Of a stretch of DNA of 64,000 nt, positions 55,112 through 64,000 are shown one piece after another; the stretch's first letter is position 1, and every line of letters begins with the position of its first letter. This DNA is from Micrasema longulum. Lineage: Eukaryota > Arthropoda > Insecta > Trichoptera > Brachycentridae. The stretch covers positions 1 to 64,000 of the forward strand of contig JAGVSM010000876.1 of assembly GCA_022494885.1 (NCBI GenBank), written 5' to 3'. The notes beneath the pieces were generated by a model. That model was given only the letters and a program-made list of their open reading frames with translations. It was not told the DNA's origin and ran no database searches. The translations under genes were made by a program, and so were the position numbers.

Positions 55112-55249
55112 AATCGAAGGAATGTATTAGACGGCGCGGCAGTTCGTAAAGGTCAAAAAGTTGACAAAGGTTTAACGACAGCCAATTCATTTACGGAGCT
55201 GCTCAAGGCTCGAGATTTGGTCCTTTCTTATTTAACGTCTTTGAATTAA
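55112..55249 (+). CDS. Candidate host gene, terminal coding exon (45 codons plus stop)
   Basis: A strong polypyrimidine acceptor ('ttatccctttcctttttag') is followed by 138 GC-richer bases open in frame 0, reading NRRNVLDGAAVRKGQKVDKG, LTTANSFTELLKARDLVLSY and LTSLN, then TAA at 55247-55249. Composition and residue content differ sharply from the AT-rich surroundings and from every transposon protein in the window. I do not recognise the family; the segment looks like a charged, helical C-terminus. No AATAAA is obvious just downstream. An uninterrupted 45-codon frame right after an acceptor, ending at a stop, makes this the best host-gene candidate here. Confidence 0.55.
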   Translation, partial: NRRNVLDGAAVRKGQKVDKGLTTANSFTELLKARDLVLSYLTSLN

Positions 55250-55379
55250 TTCTCTTTACAACCTTTTGTATTTGACTAGCTCTTAGTTTTCACAGAATAG
55301 AAGGATGGAATATATTATAATAATTATGTAAGAACGATTAATTTCAAGGAACATTGTGTCCGTCTTGAAAGGCAGCTTT
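55250..55379. other. Possible 3' UTR of the exon candidate
   Basis: Unique AT-rich sequence with no repeat partner; the only candidate poly(A) context is 'tattataataattatg'. Confidence 0.25.
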
Positions 55380-55500
55380 CAAACATGTTTTTTTTATTGA
55401 TGTTAGTAAATATTACTATATAACCACTTACCGACTTTTTGTTTCTACCGGTTTCGAGACGTACCCGTCTCTTCGTCAGAACACTCACTACACCAACATG
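55380..55500 (-). repeat. Penelope-like element end
   Basis: 'tttctaccggtttcgagacg' followed by 'cgtctcttcgtcagaacact' is a variant of the Penelope-associated 3' end block at 24048. Confidence 0.5.
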
Positions 55501-55599
55501 CAAATGCTAAAATACACTTTCACCTTTACCACCACCGCAGTATGCATAGTGTTTACAAAAAAATATTTCATGCAGAGTTAAAAGGGATGCGAACACCAC

Positions 55600-56730
55600 C
55601 ATGTCCGAACATGCACTAAATTAGGATACTAAGGTTAAATATTGTAGTGTGGAAACACCCTTTTAAATTTTTTTTATTTTTTTTTATTTAAATCTTAAAG
55701 TAGGGCACACATATCATACATATTGTTATGTGTGTTCTAATAATAACATTGCAAATATATTTAATTTATAAATTGTTTATCACATATGTCTTGACCATTA
55801 TTTTAAATTTTGATATGTTTTTTCTTCATAAATATTTTTTTCCATTTCGTAATACTTTTTAATTGCTTTAAATAAAATTGAATTTTGTGACTTTGCCTTT
55901 TTCCTAAATGGAAGTCTAATTTTGTTCTTTTCTCTAGTATTGTGATCGTGTTCATGCTGGTTCCGATCATTTTTTTTCCAAAATTCTGTTTTTTTATTAG
56001 AGTTTATAATTTTATGAACAAATATCATTGTATTGTAAAATATTCTTTGTTTATATGTTAATAATTTCATTTCATTTACCATCGACTTTACCCTCGTATA
56101 TCTGTTTTTTTTCAAAATGATTCTAAAGGCTTTATTTTGTAATACAGTTAGTTTATCTATGTTTTCTTTGTTTGATAAAAAATAAAATGCTACTACAGTA
56201 GTTAACGTGTGGTTCGATAATTGCTTTGTAAATAGTTTTGCAGGAGTCCTTATCAATAAATCTTCTGATCCTTCCCAAAATTGATATTTTTTGCAATCTT
56301 ATTTATTACCATCTTAGCGTTTTGGTGAAATGTAAGTTTTGAATCCAACATTACACCTAAATATTTAATTTCAGTGACTTCATTAAGTTTTTCTTTTTTT
56401 ATTACAATTGATGGTGTAATTTCTATTCTTTTGTTTCCTATATTCATATATTTAGTTTTGTTAACATTTAATTTTAATTTATTAATTTTTAGCCACAGTG
56501 ATACACTATTAAGATCATGATTTAGTCTGTCCATAATTGTTTTATAATTTTCTCCCGATATATATATTAAGGCATCGTCTGCAAAGAGTCTTATTTTTGA
56601 ATATTTTAATGTTTCGACAATATCATTTATGTATATAATAAACAAAACCGGTCGATGTCGGGAATCGAACCCGAGACCTCTTGCATGGTAGGCAGATGCG
56701 CTGACTATTACTCCACGAGGCCGACGGCCC
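55600..56730 (-). mobile_element. SINE (type S3) split by a LINE insertion
   Basis: The head at 56651-56730 (minus strand: 'ggcctcgtggagtaatagtc', 'ggtctcgggttcgattcccg') matches the 17.4 kb SINE. The SINE body word 'aaaagggtgttt' followed by a CTA-AATATTT motif resumes at about 55672 and reads on to lower coordinates. The intervening 55673-56650 is LINE. The 3' part of the SINE is diverged and its tail was not identified. Confidence 0.55.
55673..56650 (-). pseudogene. Jockey-like LINE, 3' half (nested in the SINE)
   Basis: The minus frame starts within the reverse transcriptase, VLFIIYINDIVETLKYSKIR, LFADDALIYI (catalytic ADD), LWLKINKLKLNVNKTKYMNI and IKYLGVMLDSKLTFHQNAKM. After a frame break near 56255 it continues TVLQNKAFRIILKKNRYTRV and HDHNTREKNKIRLP to a stop at 55798-55800. 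Poly(A) is complementary to the T-run at 55672-55692. 5'-truncated and frame-broken. Confidence 0.85.
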
Positions 56731-56769
56731 GTTTTATAATAGGAAGTCAAATGAGTTATCTTCAGTTGT

Positions 56770-56965
56770 CTATAAATTAGTCTTCTGAACACATCCTGTG
56801 GTCTTGTCCCTTTCCCCGTCTCTATGATAAACGAATGGAGCTTCTCGCTACTAACCGTGGCCCTGCTACAGGTCCTGTCGGATATGCAGATCTGGTGGCT
56901 TTTAAAAAGTTTTATAATCATTTCGGCGAATTGATCACGTCCAATCAATTTATTCCCAGTGACTG
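56770..56965 (+). pseudogene. LINE C-terminal fragment with H--LW-CP motif
   Basis: The plus frame HILWSCPFPRLYDKRMELLA, ADLVAFKKFYNHFGELITSN and a stop near 56962 match the 'H.LW.CP....R..LL...G' zinc-ribbon-like C-terminus found in several LINE clades. The same ending is at 34792-34862. Confidence 0.6.
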
Positions 56966-57309
56966 AAGAATTTACTTTCCTCTTTTCTCAATCAAATAAA
57001 GTGCATATTATGTACTTTTGGATTGCCTTCTTTCAGCACAAATATGCTAAAGTTACAAGATTACAGAGAGCTCCTTCAGGCAGCTTTTCTCGTTCGGCGA
57101 CGAGCATTTTTTGGCACCGCCAAGGAGACATGTCCTCAGATGGGGTGTGCGGTATGTAGTGGGCAAGCTTTAGAAATATGTATCGTATCTTGTACTGGTT
57201 TTTTTACCTCGTAGCGATTTCCTTCAATCAAAAAATATAATGAAGGTAAACAATAAAAATAATTAGTGACCCCTCTATACGCGTTTTATTCTGCACACTG
57301 AATGTTTCT
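56966..57309. other. Unassigned
   Basis: Overlapping short plus frames without recognised motifs. Confidence 0.3.
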
Positions 57310-58165
57310 CCTCATTTTATTTATTTTTATTTTTTATTTATTATCATTATATTACATACACAAAATTATAATTTATGTAAAGTTGCTTAGACTGTCTAAC
57401 TAGGGCTATTTACCCCGTTCTAAAACAGTCAAAAAAATATAAAAAACAGTAATCAATTTATAGAAACAGTTATAAAGATACAGGACAAAGTGAAAACAAA
57501 GTAAAAAATGGAGTAAAAACATGGTAAAAAATGTAGTAAAAACATAGTAAAATTGTAGTAAAAACATAGTAAATTTGTAGTAAAAACATAGTAAAATTGT
57601 AGTAAAAACATAGTAAAAATGTAGTAAAAACATAGTAAAAAATGTAGTAAAAAAAACGTAGCAAAAAAATAAATTATTAAAACAAAGTAATAAATGCAGT
57701 GAAAACATAAAAACAGAATACATAGTAAGAAACATATTTAAAGTCATAATAAAAAAATGAATGTATGTTGTATGGCAAAAAGCATATTTAAAGAGAGAAA
57801 AAAAAAACAGCATATTAAAAAATAAAGTAAAAGATGTAATAAAATTTTTAAAAAATAAATACATTGTTAAAACAAGTTAAAAAGTCATGAGGATCTTAAA
57901 AATTAAATCAGTAAAAAACTAAAAATATATATTAACAATTTAAATTAAAACATGTGTTGGCCATCTAACAGCCGCCATTAACCCCTCAGACTCCCTGCGA
58001 CCAAAATCTCCAAGGAAAGTAGTCAGCAACCTCTTTAGCTTGTGGTTCTTGCAACATTTCCATGACTCTGGCATTATATTATAAAGCTTTTGTCCTATGT
58101 AGGAGTATTGTCTCTGTGCTAAGGAAGTTCTAACTATTTGTCGAGAAATCATTATCTCTTGCGTT
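57310..58165 (-). pseudogene. LINE 3' end with expanded 3' UTR
   Basis: The minus frame 58152-57940 reads SLAQRQYSYIGQKLYNIMPE (the 'G.KLYN.MP' signature) and ends normally. About 600 bases of A-rich 3' UTR include the tandem repeat at 57500-57662. The tail lies near 57310-57345. Confidence 0.65.
57500..57662. repeat. Minisatellite, about 20-bp unit, roughly seven units
   Basis: Units of the form GTAGTAAAAACATAGTAAAA with small length changes. The long minus-strand 'open frame' of F/Y/L residues here is only the translation of this repeat. Confidence 0.85.
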
Positions 58166-58539
58166 GTTATTTGGGGGTCTTACTTTTAAATCGAATGACC
58201 GAATTGCATGATGACGGTTTAAATATTGCCTAACTGACACATAACACAACATTTTCGTACATGATGGTCAGTTGTTAGCGAGTATTTTACAATTATTATG
58301 ATTGTCTTGACCTTTTCCTAAAGTAGACAGTACGTACAAGACATAAAAACACGCCCCTGGCTTTTTGTGACCCTAAAATAATATTATATTTACCACGTAT
58401 GTACACGCTATTGCAAAGCAACACTTAAAGATCATCCATAAGTCTTTATTTCTGTATTGCATTCTCTGATTCATATTGCAATATTAGTTTGGCTATTTTC
58501 AAATTAAAATTCCTCTGAAATTCGCAAGTGGAAAAATAA
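58166..58539. other. Unassigned
   Basis: No feature recognised. Confidence 0.3.
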
Positions 58540-58775
58540 AGATATGGCTGTTAAGAGTAAGATGAGAATCTTCAAAGCATGCGTAAGACCAATAACATAT
58601 GGGGCTGAAGCCAGGGCAGACAGTCGGGACCAAACGAGTATTGAGAGAGATGAAGAAATGAGGATGGTAGCAGGCAAAACTCTAAGAGATCACGTGAGCT
58701 ACACCAGGATAAGAGAAATATGTAAGTCTGAGGACACCATAAGATGGAGTAGACAGCGAAGTAAGCGATTGGTAA
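58540..58775 (+). pseudogene. RTE-like LINE fragment, another subfamily
   Basis: The plus frame MAVKSKMRIFKACVRPITYG, AEARADSRDQTSIERDEEMR, GKTLRDHVSYTRIREICKSE and IRWSRQR fits the region just after the reverse transcriptase (KLRIFK.CV.P...YG.E...). Similarity fades near 58775. Confidence 0.7.
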
Positions 58776-58909
58776 CGTCACGTCTAAAAAAAAGACACCA
58801 CCAGACTCCCTTATATTGCTCTGACTGCATAATCAGCCTCACGGGGTTAATCTTGTGGAAAACCTCCCAAAAGTTGGAAGGACAGCTAAAATGCCACGTC
58901 ACTAGAGGA

Positions 58910-59490
58910 CAGGGGCGAACCGTGTATAGAAGCGATTATGCGCAGCTTACCATTATATTTGACTATCCATAATAATGTTTTACGGTAACTTCATTTATAG
59001 AAAAACAAACAAATAATTACCATTTCTTATAAATCATTGCCACCATTTGTATTTTTCTCCAAATATAAATAAAAATATGAATAAAGCGCGCCTAGCGCCA
59101 GCAATGAGCCAAAGAACTTGCCGATTACTCCAGCTTATTTCTTCATACAAATAAGTGTATTATATTCTGAACATCTTAAACCCAGTGGCGGGATTTTTCT
59201 CCTAGAGTTAACTTGCAGATTACACAAATTCTTTGAAAATTCTCGATTTGGAAAACAGTATTTCAAACATTATTTCTTAAGGACTATTTTTCTTTGAGAT
59301 GATACTTTTGACATGTGACTCGCAACACGTGTGGCGCTCGACGCGGCCGTTTTTGGCATTTTTCATTTCTAGAACAAATCGGCCAGCTAACATTTCAATC
59401 GTAATGAGAATACCTAATACTGACTGAATTCATTGTGCTATTTTTTATAAAATTTTATATAAGTTATGTGTTAAATTAATGGATAATAAA
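58910..59490. mobile_element. hAT-like element, truncated second copy
   Basis: It starts CAGGGGCGAACCGTGTATAG and follows the 33115-33900 element through 'gattactccagcttatttct' and 'gacgcggccgtttttggcat' to about 59490. The right terminus is missing. Confidence 0.8.
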
Positions 59491-59689
59491 GCTGCACAAT
59501 AGGGTCTAATTGATATTAATAATCATTAACTTTTTTTATCTAAACAAAATCTACTCCCCTTATCGACACACTAGACCACATTCCACATACTATACTCCAC
59601 ACACCTTTTAAAACACACAAAATGATAACAACACAAACACAAATACTACATCACACAATGTAACTACATATTTGTTTTGTGTAAAATCT

Positions 59690-59750
59690 TAATTTGCCGA
59701 CCGGTTTCAGAACATAATTTTCCTTTGTTAATGCTTAAAAATAAACTAAC
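59690..59750. repeat. Penelope-like element end
   Basis: 'gccgaccggtttcagaacat' and 'ttcctttgttaatgc' are a diverged version of the block at 59827. Confidence 0.45.
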
Positions 59751-59782
59751 ACTTAATAACGATATAATTAGTTAAATACTTG

Positions 59783-60300
59783 AAATAAATCAAACAAGTT
59801 TGTTTTTAACCACAATTTTTTCACTTACCGGTTTCAAAGCAAACAAGCTTCTTTGTCAAGGTTTACGTAACTAATAAATTATTTCCTATTTTATTTTATC
59901 CATGTTTACTAAATGCGACACGTGGAGCTAATGAATCTAGTATTTTTTTTCCCTCAAAAAGGTGGTAATTTGAGATGCATATTTTTGAAACTAGACAGGA
60001 GTGGACTAAAATAAATATTGTTTATTTCGTAATTAAAAAAAAATATGAATCGCTTTTTTAATTTCTAAGATTTCCAAATTGTCTAATTTTAATATTTTAT
60101 TTTCAACGTGAAGTACTTTTAATCCAGTGTCTATTGAAATTACGATTATTTTCCATCAGATGGTTTGCGAATTCAGAAAAAAATAAAATATTTAGGTACC
60201 TTAAGTGTTCTTTTATTTTAATATTAAAGTTTCTTTTAGTTTTTCCAATGTAGAATAAAAAATAAAAAATTGGTGGTTAAAACAAAGTTGTTTTATTTAT
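59783..60300 (-). pseudogene. Penelope-like element, GIY-YIG region, with inverted terminal sequences
   Basis: On the minus strand 60255-60100 reads FYIGKTKRNFNIKIKEHLRY and FANHLMENNRNFNRHW, the YIG, arginine and EHL/ANHL parts of the Penelope endonuclease. The 3' side (59827-59870) carries 'accggtttcaaagcaaacaa'. Both ends are bounded by inverted copies of the series AAATAAA-CAA-TTTGTTTTTAACCAC (59783-59815 and 60269-60300). The upstream GIY half and all of the reverse transcriptase are gone. Confidence 0.7.
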
Positions 60301-60346
60301 TTTATTATACTAAATAACCACAAAGTTAGTGCTTCAAATATATTTA

Positions 60347-60806
60347 TTTATTTTATTAACATAAACGACAAATTTGCCTTTTACAAAAATTGATAATACT
60401 AACATATTTGGCTTAATATTTTTTTTTAAATGAAGAACCAATTTCCTTTTACCTAAGATTATAAAATAAATAAACCTAAAAATTAATTATCCTACATATT
60501 CAGTAGAAAGTTGAAACAATTTAAGAATAAATGTAAAAAATAAATAAATTAATAAAATATTTTAAAGTAATACAACTAGAAAATCGTAAATACTGTTTTA
60601 TACAGTTGGGCAAAGTGAACAAAAAATTGTATATATTATGAAATGTATAAATAAATAAATATAATTACCATTCACCATCTTTGAAAAAGTTCAAAAGTTT
60701 TGTTCTATAGGAACAATACCCCACACTAAATATATCCGATACGTGGGAATAACTATTGCCGAGTTCATGAAGTCTGTTCAATTCGGCATTACAAGTATAC
60801 TCTATA
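60347..60806 (-). pseudogene. Jockey-like LINE (family J1), copy 3, 3' part
   Basis: On the minus strand it encodes the final residues (HELGNSYSHVSDIFSVGYC, NFFKDGEW and stop) and the 3' UTR to the A-rich tail at about 60347. It continues upstream at 62463-62712 beyond a TA-flanked insertion. Confidence 0.85.
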
Positions 60807-62462
60807 GGGTATTTTCACGTTTTTTTTTTATTTTGCTAAAAAAAATTTTAAAAAATTACGATGGTAACTGTACAGTTTTTATTTTTTTATGTCCACGCGT
60901 TAATTTTTCAGAGCGGTTTAAAAACGTATACTTTGAATTGGCGCCAAAACGAACATTCGGATGCCGTATGGGCTTGTGACGTCACGCGTTACGAATTTGA
61001 CTGACCGTTCAAACAAATTCATACGAATTTGTATAGCCTACGTGTTGTTTTTGTTGTAATTGGTTGTTTTAACTAGTTAACGCGCATAAAATGTCTTTAG
61101 TTATAAGATACAAGTACTGTTTAATTCCGATGTGCACAAACACTACGGTGAAGACGCAAAATAAAGCTTTTTTCGCCATTCCTAGTACCTAATGAAAAAA
61201 TGCAGAAAAAATGGTTTAACGCATTTGAACGTTATGAAACGAGATGTTAAAAAAAACAAACCACTTTTCTTTTTTCCGTAGGTCTTGTTCAGTACGAAAT
61301 ACTATATATTTATAGTGTAGACTGTAGACTATAAACATTTACTAACAGTAGGTACTGAAATTAACACTTATAAAGCTTGACAGGTACTACAATACTAAAA
61401 TAGTTTATTCTTTGAACGTTATTGTTTATATTTGTATTATATTTCTGTACTTATGTTACTTAGTTTAATTTGTGAAACTGTTGGTTTTCTATATGAATAA
61501 AAAATAAAATTACAAAAAAATTGCTGTATGAAAACCTACCTTATTTATTTGTGAAATTTATTGCATTTACAAAATGGCAACTGACCTTGAGATGCTGGAC
61601 AGTCTTCACACTTGCAGAAATCTATTATTTCCTAGACTTCATCGCAAATCAACGTCACCGAGTACAATTTGGTTCTAACTTTAAGTTCTGCTGGGGTGAC
61701 TCGACCTTTTACCATTCAAATATCACCCGTCCGTTTTACTTGAATGTAATCTATGGCACTGTCTCCGTAATTTACCCTAGCTGATATATTAAGTAAATCA
61801 CATTTAATAAAAAAAGGCATTAACACACACTCGAGCAACAGAGATGTTTACAAGCAATGGTATTTTATGGATTATGTTGTGTCAAAGTCACGTTACTTCC
61901 CTTTTGCATTAAATGTACGCTAAACAATATATTTATGGTACATGCAAATAATACAACTATTTGAATGAATACATTCTGGAAGCAAACATTATATATTTGC
62001 TTACCTTACGGCCTTTACATTTCTATACTCGAACATAAAAAGTTTGTATTGGATGAGAAAAAAATACCCATCATGATTATACCTATTTTGGGCAAGTTAT
62101 TGGACTTCCCTTGTAAAAAACCAATTTTAGTCATAATGCTATGGATGTTTATAAATGAAAACAAAAAAAAACAAAGGAAAAGACGAAATTTAACTAGAAA
62201 AAACAAATAAAAAGCCACAAGCCGCCCGCGTCGGAGTATCTCAGTATAGGATTTGAGTGAACGTAGGATATATAAGTCACGCGTGACGTCATCAACCCTT
62301 TTGGCCAGTTACGGGCCGTTTTATTTCTATCAAACTTTAAATAGGAAATTATAAATGAAAACATTCGTTTCAGATTTTGATAGTTATATGGTTCGAATCG
62401 TAAAAATATTATTTAAATACTGAATACATTAAAAATCATATCCCCAGTTTATGAAAATACCC
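60807..62462. mobile_element. TA-flanked DNA transposon (1,656 bp) with GGGTATTTTCA ends and THAP-like segment
   Basis: Ends GGGTATTTTCACG and, from the other strand, GGGTATTTTCATA, each next to TA (60805-60806, 62463-62464). Subterminal inverted words tgacgtcacgcgt occur at about 60978 and 62275. The element interrupts J1 LINE copy 3. It encodes a THAP-like N-terminus at 61091 but no readable catalytic domain, so it is defective. Confidence 0.75.
61091..61252 (+). pseudogene. THAP-domain remnant
   Basis: From ATG 61091: IRYKYCLIPMCTNTTVKTQN and AFFAIPS, stop at about 61190. In the next frame VPNEKMQKKWFNAFERYE follows. The C-x4-C, FF-IP and KW--A spacing is that of a THAP zinc finger (DNA-binding domain of P and Kolobok transposases and many insect proteins). 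The second half (C-x2-H) is not readable. Confidence 0.6.
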
Positions 62463-62712
62463 TATTGTTGCTACAAAACGGTGGAACCTGTCTAGTCATT
62501 CTTCCAGGCACCCTGAAGTTGATGAGAGATAACAGTTCAAGGCAATCCCATATTGAATTTACAATTTTGAATAAATTTAAAAGGTCTATAACTTTTCTTC
62601 TATCGTTAAGTATATAATGGTATTTTAATAATTTATTGGCTAAAAACTTGATGTTTTGCAAGGGTAGGTATTTTTTTAAAACACAGATATTTGCATAACA
62701 TATACACCGCAA
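62463..62712 (-). pseudogene. Jockey-like LINE (family J1), copy 3, 5' part
   Basis: The minus frame reads LNDRRKVIDLLNLFKIVNSI, RVPGRMTRQVPPFCSNN and then breaks at the transposon junction. It matches copies at 21.8 and 49.4 kb. Confidence 0.85.
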
Positions 62713-62888
62713 GACAAATAAATTTACGAGTTCTCAAAAAAAACTAAAATTGACATATAATGAATTATTCTTGATATTTAATTAGTTTTTTTTATATTGT
62801 TTGACATATGTGATGACTACTCGTTATTTCAAGGTTAAAATAAAACATCTTACTCATGAATTGTACTTAGAAATTGCCATTATATATC

Positions 62889-63349
62889 AGGAGCTCAATC
62901 ACAGATGGCTATCGACATGCTAAAAAACGTGCTAAGTATTTGAGCAATCACCACGAACAATCATGAACACGCTGAAGTTATCGCGGTCGCGTTGCAAAAC
63001 GAAATTCAACTTCGGTCAGTTCAAGAGGATTGGTTGAATCTCGCACACGCCTTCTTTCAATTTTTCTCGATGCATTTAGCCGGCGGTCGGCAAGCCAAAT
63101 GTTAAGAAAAGCAGTCGCCATAGTAATTGTTTGTAACTTGAAAACGAAATAACAAACCGGCACGAGATTACACGCGTGTTGACTTTTTTGATTTGACGTT
63201 TGACCACGGACTACGGATACGGAACTTATCTATGGCGTTTCGCAACGCGACCGCTTTAACTTCAGCGTGTTCATGATTGTTCGTGGTGATCGCTCAAATA
63301 CTTAGCACGTTTTTTAGCATGTCGATAGTTATCTGTGATTGAGCTCCTG
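62889..63349 (-). mobile_element. GTAGCTC-type MITE (PIF/Harbinger-like), copy 4, with longest coding remnant
   Basis: Inverted ends CAGGAGCTCAATCACAGATG and, from the other strand, CAGGAGCTCAATCACAGATA. The minus strand reads MATAFLNIWLADRRLNASRK, then IERRRVRDSTNPLELTEVEF and stops within 8 codons. The 'RRR-RDS-NPLEL---EF' pattern is typical of the N-terminal part of insect PIF/Harbinger transposases (family knowledge). The element is thus an internally deleted transposon. Confidence 0.75.
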
Positions 63350-63525
63350 GTATCAGATTACCCGAACCTTAGAGACCCATAACGGTTCATTTATGGTTGA
63401 GTGTTTGTGATGGAATAATAAAAGACATGTTATTTTTTAATTCATATTTAAGAAGTAGGTTCTTATCGCTTTATTTTAAATTAAAGTATTTTACATTTAA
63501 ACATATTTATAACATTTAAAAATAT
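63350..63525. other. Probable 3' flank/terminus of the Tc1-like element
   Basis: AT-rich sequence. The terminal inverted repeat of the transposon cannot be identified because the other end lies outside the window. Confidence 0.3.
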
Positions 63526-64000
63526 TTAGTACTTAGTGAATTCACCATTATTTTTTTTTATAACATGTAAAATTCTACTATTTAGAGAAGCGTAAAGCGA
63601 ATCTAAAATTTCTGATGTTATTTCTTCTTCCCAAACTTGAATTAAGTTTTTTTTTAATTCCTCAATGTTTTTTGATTTTTTTTTTCCGACTTTTTTTTTC
63701 ATAATCGCCCATAAATTTTCTATCGGGTTCAAATCAGGGCTATTCCCGGGCCACGTCAACGATTTTAAGCCAATTTTCTCCTTGAATTCATTGATCTATA
63801 AAAAACAATAAATTATTTATCATGTGGTCACAAAATGCATTTAAAAATATATATATTTGTACTCACAGTGCGGGCTCTATGGCACGGCGCAGAATCGTCC
63901 TGAAAAATTGGGTCCGCGGTATACTGCGTAATGTCCCTCGATTGTTGGAATAATATGTTTTTTTAACACTTTTTTGTACTGAATGGCATTCATCGTACCC
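63526..64000 (-). pseudogene. Tc1-like (DD34E) transposase, C-terminal part, with probable intron
   Basis: The minus-strand order from the window edge is GTMNAIQYKKVL, a frame break in a 7-base A-run (about 63957-63963), SRDITQYTADPIFQDDSAPC with HRART, then GTGAGT...TATAG (63866-63796, 71 nt), then INEFKEKIGLKSLTWPGNSP and DLNPIENLW to a stop at 63526-63528. With the intron removed, 34 residues separate the second D of QDDS from the E of PIENLW, the exact Tc1-type DD34E spacing. The unspliced reading meets a stop in the intron. The 5' part lies beyond the window; the A-run break may be a real defect. Confidence 0.85.

Noticed and set aside
57500..57662. CRISPR-like regular repeats
   Set aside because: Units are contiguous without spacers, AT-only and in a eukaryotic repeat context.
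57406..57864. 152-codon minus-strand frame rich in F, Y and L
   Set aside because: It is the translation of a 20-bp minisatellite and A-rich 3' UTR; no protein features beyond the repeat.
61521..61784. 87-codon plus-strand frame inside the THAP-carrying transposon
   Set aside because: No motif; the opposite strand has a more suggestive cysteine-rich reading, so the plus frame is probably a shadow.

Overview
This window is AT-rich insect-type nuclear DNA, most likely from a butterfly or moth. That is an inference from the repeat content (RTE-, Jockey- and L2-like LINEs, Penelope-like elements, tRNA-derived SINEs, very many MITEs) and the AT-rich composition; no marker gene proves it. There is no prokaryotic organisation: no operons, ribosome binding sites or CRISPR arrays. 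Nearly every readable coding segment is a fragment of a transposable element. The only candidates for host sequence are a short terminal coding exon at 55112-55249 (+), a possible 54-base internal exon at 16349-16402 (+), a promoter-like GC-rich patch near 43640-44330, and two weaker exon-like stretches (45016-45089 and 48620-48703). The window may therefore be mostly introns and intergenic DNA filled with nested repeats.

Layout. 1-8 kb: an RTE 3' end, a 5'-truncated Jockey-like LINE with one stop codon in its reading frame (2400-5030), then two abutting copies of a DNA transposon with GGGCCTC termini (5042-6697) and a LINE tail. 8-19 kb: SINEs, a 363-bp MITE, a long foldback element interrupted by a TACAGGG MITE, another GGGCCTC transposon, several LINE 3' ends, and a SINE with a perfect 13-bp target-site duplication. 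19-24 kb: an open 606-codon reading frame of an RTE-like element that has lost its reverse transcriptase, Jockey fragments and a Penelope endonuclease fragment. 24-36 kb: an L2-like tail, a GGGCCTC transposon, a LINE reverse transcriptase, a possible solo LTR, a foldback copy, a TACAGGG MITE, an RTE 3' end and an intact-ended hAT-like element. 36-47 kb: PIF/Harbinger-like MITEs, an L2-like LINE and a dense series of foldback elements. 47-60 kb: LINE fragments (one with an RTE-like insertion), more foldback copies, the host exon candidate, a SINE split by a LINE, a truncated hAT copy and Penelope ends. 60-64 kb: a Jockey LINE split by a TA-flanked element carrying a THAP-like segment, a PIF-like MITE with a readable N-terminus, and a Tc1-like transposase with a probable 71-nt intron at the right edge.

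How the parts relate: the elements form a stratified record. RTE-like LINEs and the 17.4 kb SINE both end in short tandem repeats, which suggests the LINE machinery moves the SINE. MITE families with TA or 8-bp duplications imply Tc1/mariner and hAT activity elsewhere in the genome. At least eight nesting events can be read directly. All names rest on reading protein motifs and comparing copies within the window; no database search was possible.
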